A DNA stretch of 6,833 nt from Ignavibacteria bacterium (GTDB taxonomy: Bacteria; Bacteroidota; Ignavibacteria; Ignavibacteriales; Melioribacteraceae), in assembly GCA_003233295.1 (NCBI GenBank), contig QILJ01000339.1:1-6833 (forward strand), read 5' to 3'. The notes under the pieces are model-generated. The model searched no databases and was not told where the DNA came from. It saw only the letters and a program-made list of their open reading frames with translations. Each line of letters starts with the position of its first letter. The stretch's first letter is position 1. The position numbers and the translations under genes are program-made. This document shows positions 1-6,005 of the stretch, piece after piece.

Positions 1-125
1 CCTCCGCTCGCGCCTCCGCCGCCGAAGCCTCCGCCGCCTCCGCTGAATCCTCCTCCACCGAAGCCTCCGCCGCCAAAACCGCCGCCACCGCTGTATCCTC
101 TTCCGCCGCCGCCAAGAGCGCTTAA
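1..125. repeat. Low-complexity glycine-coding tract
   Basis: The plus strand is a run of CCGCC, CCTCC and AAGCCTCC units. Read on the minus strand it is GGN-rich and encodes residues ~219-260 of the TPM protein as GGGG, GGF and GFGGGG repeats. GC content is far higher here than in the AT-rich surroundings. This reflects the protein tail rather than a separate element. Confidence 0.8.
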
Positions 126-782
126 AAGAAGAAGACCACCCAAACCGCCTCGTCCTCCTCTACCGAAGAAAATGAATATAAGAATAAAGATAAGATAACC
201 CCAAGGGAAATTACCCCCTTTATCATTCTGAGCAGGTTTATTCTTTCTTGTGTATTCGCCCATCGTCGCGGAGATAATAGCGGTCAATCCGGCAACTACG
301 CCTGAGTAATAATCATTTCGCTTAAGATATGGAGCGACTTCATTTCTGATTATGGAACTGGCTAATGCATCGGGTAATACGCCTTCCAATCCATACCCTA
401 CCTCAATTCTCATCTTTCTATCATTTTTTACAACGCAGAATAAAATACCGTTATCATTTTTCTTGGTGCCTATTTTATTTTTTTCTGCAACTTCGTTGGT
501 GTACATCTCAATCGGATATCCGTCCAAAGTGCCGATCATCAGAAGGACAACCTGGTTTGAAGTTTTATCGTCAAATTTTTTCAACTCTGAATTCAATTGA
601 TCCAATTCTGAACTGGACAATGTATTTGAGAAGTCATTTGCATATTTGGTCAGCTTCGGGATTTTAGGCTGAGCAGATACTACGGAAGAAATAAGGATTG
701 CAGTTAAAAACAATACTCCTATTTCACGCAGAAACCGCGATGAACCGCCGAGACCGATATTATATATTTTTAATAAATTCAT
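1..782 (-). CDS. TPM-domain (YgcG-type) membrane protein with Gly-rich tail, C-terminus cut by window edge
   Basis: The reading frame is open from ATG at 782 to the window edge, giving 260 codons with no stop. AAGGA lies 4 bases upstream of the ATG. Residues ~22-38 form a hydrophobic signal segment ending VVSAQ. Residues ~44-175 match the TPM fold (YgcG/Psb32/MOLO-1 family), including VGYGLEGVLPD at 128-138, which matches the family's conserved G-x-G-x-E-x-x-LPD core. A transmembrane helix follows at ~193-206, then GRGGRGG and a tail of GGGG, GGF and GYSGG units. TPM proteins of this layout usually end in such a Gly-rich tail, so only a few residues are probably missing. The family is thought to act at the cell envelope; the biochemical role is uncertain, and a phosphatase activity is known only for some plant members. 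It sits 83 bases after lemA, its usual partner. The first ~20 residues lie inside a repeat element (721-860), so the N-terminus may be an acquired extension. Confidence 0.88.
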   Translation of the reverse strand, partial: MNLLKIYNIGLGGSSRFLREIGVLFLTAILISSVVSAQPKIPKLTKYANDFSNTLSSSELDQLNSELKKFDDKTSNQVVLLMIGTLDGYPIEMYTNEVAEKNKIGTKKNDNGILFCVVKNDRKMRIEVGYGLEGVLPDALASSIIRNEVAPYLKRNDYYSGVVAGLTAIISATMGEYTRKNKPAQNDKGGNFPWGYLIFILIFIFFGRGGRGGLGGLLLLSALGGGGRGYSGGGGFGGGGFGGGGFSGGGGGFGGGGASG

Positions 783-860
783 TACTTCCTTCTTTTAAAA
801 GATATACCTTGTTTTCTAACTCCCCGAACTTTGCGCTTTCTTTGCGCCTTTGCGTGAAAT
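721..860. repeat. 140-bp segment with perfect 10-bp terminal inverted repeats and CTTTGCG units
   Basis: ATTTCACGCA at 721-730 is exactly inverted at 851-860 (TGCGTGAAAT). Next to the right end are three direct copies of CTTTGCG (829-835, 840-846, 848-854). The left end continues with the related purine-rich GAAACCGCGATGAACCG. Arrays of the TTTGCGCCTTTGCGTGAAA kind are a familiar dispersed repeat in genomes of environmental bacteria; that is recollection, not a search. The segment starts just after the lemA stop, fills the lemA-TPM gap, and runs ~62 bases into the TPM coding region, where it encodes the start codon and about 20 residues. It could be one small element or two converging copies of the same repeat. 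Confidence 0.6.
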
Positions 861-865
861 TCTTT

Positions 866-1477
866 TTAAAATTTAACATTAGGCGCTACGTCAGACCCTT
901 CAACCGCTTTGAAATACTGCTTCTCACGGAAGCCGGCAAAATTAGCGACAATATTTGCAGGGAATCTTCTGATAGTAGTGTTATAACCCTGCACTGCCTG
1001 ATTGAATTTTCTTCGTTCAACAGATATTCTATTCTCTGTCCCTTCCAACTGTGCTTGAAGCTGTAGGAAATTCTCATTCGCTTTTAAATTAGGATACTTT
1101 TCAACCGTTACTAACAAACGAGACAATGCGCTTCCCAGATTATCCTGTGCAGCCTGGAATTTCTGGAATGCTTGCGGATTATTCAGCATATCCGATGTAA
1201 CATTAATTTGATTAACTCTCGATCTAGCTTCTGTTACTTGAGTAAAAGTTTCCTTCTCGAATTTTGCAACACCTTTAACAGTATTTACCAGATTAGGAAT
1301 AAGATCGTTTCTTCTCTGATATTGATTTTCAACCTGGCTCCATGATTGTGTGACCTGCTCTTCCAGAGTAACCAAATCATTATACACTCCCACAATCCAG
1401 CTTGAAAAAATTATCGCTATGATGATCAGTCCGGCACCTACACCGAGCCCTATTTTCAGTCCTTTACTCATTGCCAT
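866..1477 (-). CDS. lemA: LemA family protein
   Basis: A 203-residue protein of normal family length. It has a short cytoplasmic start (MAMSKG), one transmembrane helix at ~8-30, then the LemA signature VYNDLVTLEEQVTQSWSQVE followed by NQYQRRNDLIPNLVNTVKG (~31-69). The rest is a long alpha-helical domain ending with AGFREKQYF near the C-terminus, also typical. The topology is a membrane-anchored helical bundle facing outward. Its function is not well defined; LemA proteins are repeatedly encoded next to TPM-domain proteins, as here. The ATG at 1477 is supported by AAGGAG 8 bases upstream; an ATG two codons later (1471) is possible but less well spaced. The gene begins 27 bases after the stop of the UPF0210 gene and is probably cotranscribed with it. 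Confidence 0.95.
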   Translation of the reverse strand: MAMSKGLKIGLGVGAGLIIIAIIFSSWIVGVYNDLVTLEEQVTQSWSQVENQYQRRNDLIPNLVNTVKGVAKFEKETFTQVTEARSRVNQINVTSDMLNNPQAFQKFQAAQDNLGSALSRLLVTVEKYPNLKANENFLQLQAQLEGTENRISVERRKFNQAVQGYNTTIRRFPANIVANFAGFREKQYFKAVEGSDVAPNVKF

Positions 1478-1485
1478 TTTATATT

Positions 1486-1491
1486 CTCCTT
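1486..1491 (-). promoter_or_regulatory. Strong Shine-Dalgarno site of lemA
   Basis: Minus-strand AAGGAG lies 8 bases before the ATG at 1477. It is the clearest ribosome binding site in the window and fixes the lemA start. Confidence 0.8.
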
Positions 1492-1504
1492 AATTTAATA
1501 ATTT

Positions 1505-2866
1505 CTAATTAGTTAAACTTCTCATTGGAGCCGGAATTCTTCCGCCGCGTTTTACAAATCCTTCGGAACTAATTTCCCGCACTGCCATTATTGGCGCCAG
1601 CCCTAACAGACCGCCGTAATCAACTGAATCCCCGACACTTTTACCATAGGCTGGGATTATTCTGACGGAAGTCGTTTTATCATTGATAACACCTATAGCA
1701 CATTCATCCGCAATAATTCCCGCGATAGTTGTTGCCGGAGTATCACCGGGCACTGCAATCATATCCAGCCCAACTGAGCAGACCGAAGTCATTGCTTCCA
1801 ATTTTTCAATCGATAAATTCCCGCGCTCAACCGCTCTTATCATTCCCCGGTCTTCACTCACTGGAATAAAAGCGCCGCTCATTCCTCCAACGGATGAACT
1901 CGCCATCAATCCGGCTTTCTTAACTGCATCATTCAACATCATAAGTGCGGCTGTTGTTCCGTGAGCGCCAACATCCTCAACTCCCATTGCAATAAGTATA
2001 TCCGCGATGCTGTCCCCTTCCGCCGGTGTAGGCGCAAGTGAGATATCAATAATGCCGAATGGAATCCCATGTTTTTCAGCTACTTTCCTTCCGAGCAATT
2101 CACCGGCTCGAGTAGTTTTAAATACGGTTTTCTTTATGACTTCTGCAAGCTGCTGCAGATCAACATTTCCGGCGTTCTTTATTGCATCCAGTACAACTCC
2201 AGGTCCGCTTATCCCAACATTAAGAACGGCTTCCGGCTCGGTCACACCGTGAAATGCCCCCGCTACAAAGGGATTATCCTCGGGAATATTCGCAAAGACA
2301 ACAAGTTTAGCGCACCCGATTGAATTATTATCTTTGGTGAGTTCCGCAGTCAATTTAACTTTTTCCGACATAAGATTAACAGCATCCATGTTGATGCCGG
2401 CTTTTGTTGAAGCGACATTCACACTTGCTGTAATTCTCTTCGTCTCTGATAAAGCATACGGAATCGAATTGATCATTTCCAACTCACCGTTAGTAAAACC
2501 CTTCTGAACAAGCGCTGAAAATCCGGCAAGATAATCAACACCGATCTCAGCGGCGGCTTTATCCAGTATTTTCGCTATCTCTATAAACTCTTCCATTTTG
2601 TATGAATCGAACGGAATGGAAATTGGTGTAATGGAAACCCTCTTATTAGCAATGGATATTCCATATTGAGTTTCGATCTCCTCGGCAAACTTTACATGCT
2701 TGGAACCGTACTTTGTAATTTTATCATAAATTTTTTGTTTTGATACTTCAACATTTCTATCTATACAGTCACGAAGGCTAATACCAAGCGTAACCGTCCG
2801 AATATCGAAATGTTCAATCTCGGTCATCTTTATTGTTTCAAGTATCTCTTCAAAATTATAGTTCAT
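1505..2866 (-). CDS. UPF0210/DUF711 (PFL-like) family protein
   Basis: A 453-residue protein that matches the full length of the UPF0210 family. Recognisable blocks are [11 protein letters not shown] (~24-34), [12 protein letters not shown] (~76-87), [16 protein letters not shown] (~155-170), [20 protein letters not shown] (~193-211), [11 protein letters not shown] (~218-228), [20 protein letters not shown] (~267-286), [17 protein letters not shown] (~327-343) and a C-terminal [11 protein letters not shown]. Family members share a fold related to pyruvate formate-lyase and are often annotated PFL family. I see no C-terminal glycyl-radical motif of the RVxGY type, so formate-lyase activity should not be assumed. 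The ATG at 2866 follows the ACT gene stop by 11 bases, with AGG in between. Members are commonly encoded directly downstream of a UPF0237 ACT protein, exactly as here, which suggests the two act together. Substrate unknown. Confidence 0.93.
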   Translation of the reverse strand: MNYNFEEILETIKMTEIEHFDIRTVTLGISLRDCIDRNVEVSKQKIYDKITKYGSKHVKFAEEIETQYGISIANKRVSITPISIPFDSYKMEEFIEIAKILDKAAAEIGVDYLAGFSALVQKGFTNGELEMINSIPYALSETKRITASVNVASTKAGINMDAVNLMSEKVKLTAELTKDNNSIGCAKLVVFANIPEDNPFVAGAFHGVTEPEAVLNVGISGPGVVLDAIKNAGNVDLQQLAEVIKKTVFKTTRAGELLGRKVAEKHGIPFGIIDISLAPTPAEGDSIADILIAMGVEDVGAHGTTAALMMLNDAVKKAGLMASSSVGGMSGAFIPVSEDRGMIRAVERGNLSIEKLEAMTSVCSVGLDMIAVPGDTPATTIAGIIADECAIGVINDKTTSVRIIPAYGKSVGDSVDYGGLLGLAPIMAVREISSEGFVKRGGRIPAPMRSLTN

Positions 2867-2877
2867 TTACTTACCTA

Positions 2878-3300
2878 TTAAATTCGGTGCATCGCTCTAA
2901 ATATTTCTTCGTGCTGCAGCATAATTTTAATGTTCATTTCATCAGAGATCTTTTTCATCTCATTCTGGATATCATTTAATGAAAGAGATGATTTAGAAGT
3001 ATCGACTATCATTATCATAGTAAAAAAATCACCCATTAATTTTTGACTCAAGTCACTGATATCACAATTAGCTTGACTAAGCGCAGTTGTAATTGCAGCA
3101 ATTACACCGGGTTTATTCAATCCGAACGACGTGAGAATTACTTGTCCTCCCGTTGATTCGGCAACAGCGGGAACAGTATCGTCTAAACTCTGTATTGTTC
3201 GTTCAACAACTTCCTTAACATTCTGCTGTGTAGCATTGTCACCTAATTCCTTAATTGCCGTTAAAGTTATTTCCCTTATCTTGTCTTCAGGTATACTCAA
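2878..3300 (-). CDS. ACT-domain protein, UPF0237 type, with N-terminal helical extension
   Basis: A 140-residue protein. Residues ~53-140 are a UPF0237-type ACT domain: ILTSFGLNKPGVIAAITTAL (55-74), CDISDLSQKLMGDFFTMIMI (79-98), and the diagnostic C-terminus EEIFRAMHRI (131-140). ACT domains bind small ligands, often amino acids; GcvR is a relative, but the ligand here is unknown. The usual family member is about 90 residues and starts near the ACT strand, so the first ~50 residues are extra. They look like a small helical domain (EDKIREITLTAIKELG, then QNVKEVVERTIQSL) followed by an Ala/Pro/Gly linker. The start is TTG at 3300; it overlaps the upstream stop as TTGA and has AAGGGA upstream, and no other good start precedes the ACT domain. 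The UPF0210 partner follows 11 bases downstream. Confidence 0.9.
   Translation of the reverse strand: MSIPEDKIREITLTAIKELGDNATQQNVKEVVERTIQSLDDTVPAVAESTGGQVILTSFGLNKPGVIAAITTALSQANCDISDLSQKLMGDFFTMIMIVDTSKSSLSLNDIQNEMKKISDEMNIKIMLQHEEIFRAMHRI
3297..3300 (-). promoter_or_regulatory. TTGA stop/start overlap coupling the TPR and ACT genes
   Basis: On the minus strand the TPR gene ends CCT-TGA and the ACT gene starts TTG-AGT, sharing TTGA. This is the TTG version of the common ATGA overlap and suggests reinitiation by terminating ribosomes, aided by AAGGGA ~8 bases upstream. Confidence 0.6.
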
Positions 3301-4133
3301 GGTTTAATTCCCTTATAATTATTTTTCAAATATCTATATGCTTTGTTCGAAATTTCAATATTCTTTTCGATCGCGAATTTCTCGGCATTCTTAAAATTAC
3401 CGCGATAAAACCTCGCCCATAATAAACCCCCGATCAAAATTCCTTCCAATACTCTATCGGTAATAAAAGCATGTATCGTTAAATATCCCCACAAAACATT
3501 CCATCCAAGCGATAAAAACCCGGATAGATAATTACCGGTATAAATCTGACCGGAACCAGGCAAAATATAAGAAATTAGAGTAGCAAATGTAACAGAATAT
3601 TTATTATCCTCAACCTCATCAGCTAATTTTTTTAACGGATGTTCGCTGTCAATTTTGTCAAACATGAGCGATGCATTTTCCCAGTCATCAACCATAATGT
3701 AAGCCCAGCCGCGCCAATATGTAACCGTATTGGAATCTACTTGCTCTGGAAATTCATTCTGTAGTTCGTCCAGCATTGCAAATGCGTTGTTTGTTGTTCG
3801 TCTTAGAATATTCACTCTGATTATCTGTAAACGCGAATTTATTTTTTGCGAATCTATTTTTGCAGATAGCTCAGACAGTCCAAAATATTTTATAGCTTCA
3901 TCATATTTACCGCCGAATTTATAAGAAAGTCCGATATTAAAATTTGCTTGATAATCAACCTGGTTAGAATCATCAAAAAACAGTAAGCGTTTATACTCGG
4001 TAATAGCATCAAAATAATTTTCTGAGTTGAATAGTGAATCGGCGTAGTTATATTGCTTCACTAAATCTTGAGCTAAAAGACTGCTTAAGATCAAATTCAA
4101 GATAAGTAGTATATGAAATATTTTTTTTAACAC
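3297..4133 (-). CDS. Exported TPR protein with C-terminal PGxGxxYxG membrane region
   Basis: A 278-residue protein beginning with GTG at 4133. Residues 1-22 are a signal peptide (Lys-Lys, hydrophobic run, then SSLLAQ). TPR-like helical pairs lie at ~24-57 (ADSLFNSENYFDAITEYKRL), ~62-95 (FNIGLSYKFGGKYDEAIKYF) and ~137-168 (RGWAYIMVDDWENASLMFDK). The C-terminal third has membrane segments at ~182-222 and ~228-243, with ILPGSGQIYTGNYLSGF at 190-206 and RFYRGN at 241-246. The same architecture and motifs occur in the frameshifted gene at 4403-5265, so the two are probably paralogues. The PGxGQxYxG pattern recalls DUF5683/TM2-like proteins; the exact family is uncertain. The molecular role is unknown. 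An assembly or scaffolding role at the envelope is a guess from the TPRs. The stop overlaps the ACT gene start by four bases (TTGA), implying translational coupling. Confidence 0.85.
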   Translation of the reverse strand: MLKKIFHILLILNLILSSLLAQDLVKQYNYADSLFNSENYFDAITEYKRLLFFDDSNQVDYQANFNIGLSYKFGGKYDEAIKYFGLSELSAKIDSQKINSRLQIIRVNILRRTTNNAFAMLDELQNEFPEQVDSNTVTYWRGWAYIMVDDWENASLMFDKIDSEHPLKKLADEVEDNKYSVTFATLISYILPGSGQIYTGNYLSGFLSLGWNVLWGYLTIHAFITDRVLEGILIGGLLWARFYRGNFKNAEKFAIEKNIEISNKAYRYLKNNYKGIKP

Positions 4134-4169
4134 TATTCCATTCGCCTAAAGAAATTATTTAAAAATTAT

Positions 4170-4278
4170 GAACTCACCCTAAATCTCTCTCTTAAAAAGA
4201 GAGGGACTTTTTCTCAAGCTTTAAATCAACCAGTTTTAGCCCCTTCTCTTACAAAGAGAAGGGGTTGGGGATGAGTTC
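4170..4278. repeat. MITE-like palindromic intergenic element (~109 bp)
   Basis: The outer ends are inverted: GAACTCACCC (4170-4179) against GGATGAGTTC (4269-4278), 9 of 10 positions matching. Inside are two hairpins. The first is at 4185-4205 (CTCTCTCTT/AAGAGAGGG, 3-base loop, one G-T pair). The second is at 4240-4264 (CCCCTTCTCTT/AAGAGAAGGGG, perfect 11-bp stem, ACA loop). There is no open frame of note. The layout fits a non-coding dispersed palindromic repeat. Similar CCCTCTC...GAGAGGG and GTTGGGGATGAG strings are familiar from many genomes, but copy number cannot be judged from this window. In RNA, either hairpin could act as a terminator or processing site; the first is followed by TTTTT on the plus strand, where no gene lies. 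Confidence 0.65.
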
Positions 4279-4360
4279 TTGAGCTTTATATAACTCATTT
4301 ACACAATCTTTAAAATACGAAACTAATTAAAAGTTATTTTTCTATTACAGATTATAATAT

Positions 4361-4380
4361 TAACAATTCTTCAATTGTTA
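4361..4380 (-). terminator. AT-rich hairpin downstream of the frameshifted TPR gene, possible weak terminator
   Basis: TAACAATT-CTTC-AATTGTTA is a perfect 8-bp inverted repeat with a 4-base loop, 23 bases past the stop of the gene at 4403. On the minus strand it is followed by ATATTATAAT rather than a clean U-run, and the stem is AT-rich. It is at most a weak terminator or a 3' stabilising stem. Confidence 0.3.
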
Positions 4381-4402
4381 CATAAAATATTAGTATATCA
4401 AA

Positions 4403-5265
4403 TTAATCACACAAATATCTCGGTTTAGGTAAAAAATGATCGCGCTTATTTAAGTATAGCTTAACTTCACTATCGAAATTGAATTTAATAGATGCGTTGT
4501 AATTCTGAACTGCCGCAGCCGAGCCGTAAACATTTCCTCCGTAAAAGAATGCAGCGAGCGCTGTGAATAGCCAAGCGCTGCCAGTCTGATCTTTCTGGAA
4601 TTTATCCACAGCAAGATAGGTGAATAATCCCGTGAAGAGGAAAGCAGTAATCCCATCCCCGATCTCACCGGCATAAACTTTACCAAGACCAGGAATAATT
4701 GCTGACATGATCGCAGCTTTTGTCGGACTTTTGTATGGCGGATCCTGCTTCCAAGAATAAAATTCTATTATATATTTTTTATCAGTATCATCGAACTTTG
4801 AAAGTATTTCCGATTCAGGCGGAAGCACAGAATCATCCATCAAATAGGAATATGCTTTGAGCCTACTTAATTCATTGGAATATGCTAAAGGAAAATTTTC
4901 TTTCGTATCTATCTTATCTCTAAAGCTGTAATAATCGCCTAAGTAAAATACAGAACGGTAATATTCCAATTCGGCTTCCTCAGAGAGAAATGAATTTTTG
5001 AATAACTTTTTATAATTCTGTTCTGCATTAAAATATTGCCCCATAAAAAAATAACTTAACCCGATTTTATATTGGAGTATATCGTTTGGCATATGGTTCA
5101 GTACTGCATTGTATTCATCAATTGCTCTAAGATAATCTTTTTCGCAGAAGAGGGCGGAGAGAAAAGATCATTGTTAACCCTCTGTGCAGAAATTTGACTC
5201 ACTGCAAAAAGCAATATTAGAATAAGATATCGGGAATTCCATTGTTGAAGTATGGGCTTATCCAA
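4403..5265 (-). pseudogene. Exported TPR/PGxGxxYxG membrane protein, frameshifted near the 5' end
   Basis: The main frame gives 229 residues from an internal ATG at 5092, but coding sense clearly continues upstream as ALFCEKDYLRAIDEYNAVLN, a normal TPR helix pair, until an in-frame TGA near 5168. A signal peptide (SRYLILILLFAVSQISAQ, then RVNNDLF) lies just before it in a different frame that ends at 5098. Adding one base near the CTTTTC run (about 5160-5165) joins the two into one protein of roughly 280 residues, the size of the paralogue at 3297-4133. The start is unclear. TTG at 5265 is in the signal-peptide frame. ATG at 5242 would fit if the G after it is an extra base. The body has TPRs, then IIPGLGKVYAGEIGDG (132-147 of the 229), membrane segments and FFYGGN (182-187), shared with the paralogue. 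It directly follows the YidD-like gene. A true mutation, a sequencing error and programmed frameshifting remain open. Confidence 0.72.
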
Positions 5266-5271
5266 AGCGGC

Positions 5272-5712
5272 TTATTCCACAATTTTTTTTCTAGAATAGA
5301 ACTTAACCTTATTCTGATCTAGGTAATAATTGTATGTCGGATCATAAAGTCTACCTGAAGAATGAACCGGGTAATGTCCTCTTCGCTTAAACAGATTTGA
5401 ATCGCGTGTAAACCTATCGGCAAACATCAGAGTTCCTTTAAAAATATTTGTCTCCTTAATTGAACTGACAAAGAAAGAAGAACATGTCGGATAGAACGGG
5501 CAGTTGTCCCCGTCAACATCAGAGATCAGAACTGCGTAAGAAACTTGCAGCCCCGATAGAATCGATGATCCGATACTGGAATCGTCAATAGAACGAGAGC
5601 GCTGATGCTGTGAAGATATTTCGTAATCAACATCAGCCTTACCCCATCTCACCCAATCTGTCTGCGCAGAAATAATTCCAGAAAACAATATTAAAAAGAG
5701 AATGATCTTCAT
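5272..5712 (-). CDS. Secreted YidD-like protein (membrane insertion efficiency factor family, divergent)
   Basis: A 146-residue protein from ATG at 5712. Residues 1-17 are a signal peptide (MKIILFLILFSGIISAQ). Residues ~59-105 match the YidD domain: YAVLIS (59-64, like YQRLIS in E. coli YidD), CPFYPTCSSF (71-80, like CRFTPTCSSY), then IKETNIFKGTLMFADRFTRD (85-104, like the family's GxxKGxxLxxxRLxRC). The third family cysteine is absent (Arg-Asp instead of Arg-Cys), and the GGxDPVP end is replaced by HYPVHSSG...YDP. Normal YidD is ~70-85 residues, cytoplasmic with an amphipathic membrane helix, and assists YidC. Here a ~40-residue insert follows an export signal, so the protein likely works outside the inner membrane and need not assist YidC. 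A TTG two codons earlier (5718) is a less likely start. It begins 7 bases after the DUF2442 stop and precedes the TPR/membrane gene. Confidence 0.82.
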   Translation of the reverse strand: MKIILFLILFSGIISAQTDWVRWGKADVDYEISSQHQRSRSIDDSSIGSSILSGLQVSYAVLISDVDGDNCPFYPTCSSFFVSSIKETNIFKGTLMFADRFTRDSNLFKRRGHYPVHSSGRLYDPTYNYYLDQNKVKFYSRKKIVE

Positions 5713-5719
5713 TTTCAAT

Positions 5720-5989
5720 CTATGAATAGACCCCTAATGCCTCCATCTGTTTTTTTAGATTTAGAATATCGTAAGTGGCATTTTTACAAAGTTCGATATT
5801 ACTATTTATAATTATATCACCTGTCTCAGGGTGAACATAAGCATCCTGAAATTTATCGATCTCTCTTAGTGCCTTATATTCATCCCGCTCCGAAAGTTTT
5901 ACCAAGTTCAAAATACCTTCCAGACCATCGGAATACTTGACGAATAACTTCTTATCCGAGAGCGGTTTAACTTCCACAATTTTTCTCAA
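5720..5989 (-). CDS. DUF2442 family protein
   Basis: An 89-residue protein with the DUF2442 pattern: VEVKPLSDKKLFVKYSDGLE (5-24, strand-turn-strand ending in a D-G turn), GILNLVKL (25-32), YKALREIDKFQDAYVHPETG (38-57) and DIIINSNIELCKNATYDIL (58-76). Family members are small soluble proteins, often found in gene pairs with DUF4160 proteins and sometimes discussed as toxin-antitoxin components; no such partner is present here. The start is TTG at 5989, supported by AGGAG 6 bases upstream. It lies 16 bases after the acyl-CoA dehydrogenase stop and 7 bases before the YidD-like gene, so it is probably cotranscribed with both. Function unknown. Confidence 0.72.
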   Translation of the reverse strand: MRKIVEVKPLSDKKLFVKYSDGLEGILNLVKLSERDEYKALREIDKFQDAYVHPETGDIIINSNIELCKNATYDILNLKKQMEALGVYS

Positions 5990-5995
5990 TTGAAA

Positions 5996-6000
5996 CTCCT
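5996..6000 (-). promoter_or_regulatory. Shine-Dalgarno site supporting the TTG start of the DUF2442 gene
   Basis: Minus-strand AGGAG is followed by TTTCAA and then TTG-AGA-AAA. The spacing of 6 bases and the absence of an upstream ATG in the short gap make TTG the best start. Confidence 0.65.
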
Positions 6001-6005
6001 AATGT

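Larger units (their letters stand above)
4134..4402. other. Intergenic gap between the two gene blocks
   Basis: 269 bases without a gene, holding the palindromic element (4170-4278) and the AT-rich hairpin (4361-4380). The remainder is AT-rich and shows no tRNA, riboswitch or convincing promoter pair. Any promoter for the second block (TPR-ACT-UPF0210-lemA-TPM) should lie here, because the genes after it are packed too tightly to have obvious promoters of their own. Confidence 0.6.

Noticed and set aside
352..1066. Three plus-strand open frames (352-600, 365-667, 698-1066)
   Set aside because: They lie opposite the TPM and LemA genes, are composed of Phe/Ser/Leu-rich shadow sequence, and have no recognisable domain. 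The 698-1066 frame also reads through the CTTTGCG repeat (SLRLCVKFFLKF), which often yields false proteins.
1683..2323. Plus-strand open frames opposite the UPF0210 gene
   Set aside because: They are antisense to a full-length, well conserved gene and show no domain or ribosome binding site.
1505..2866. UPF0210 protein as an active pyruvate formate-lyase
   Set aside because: There is no C-terminal glycyl-radical motif and no activating-enzyme gene nearby; the relation is one of fold only.
3730..3924. Plus-strand 64-codon frame
   Set aside because: It is antisense to the TPR gene, Ser/Cys-rich, and has no sign of selection for coding.
4170..4278. CRISPR array or small RNA gene in the intergenic gap
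   Set aside because: There are two different hairpins and no regularly spaced direct repeats with spacers; a small RNA would need a promoter that I cannot see.
4351..4356. Minus-strand TATAAT as a promoter -10 for the second gene block
   Set aside because: The hexamer is perfect, but no -35 lies at the right distance, the region is AT-rich enough to give it by chance, and it would place the start site upstream of the palindromic element, over 200 bases from the gene.
4450..4686. Minus-strand 78-codon frame inside the frameshifted TPR gene
   Set aside because: It is an alternate frame of the conserved PGxGxxYxG membrane region; the other frame carries the conserved motifs.
5720..5989. DUF2442 gene as half of a toxin-antitoxin pair
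   Set aside because: Neighbours are an acyl-CoA dehydrogenase and a YidD-like protein; there is no DUF4160 or other toxin-like partner in the window.
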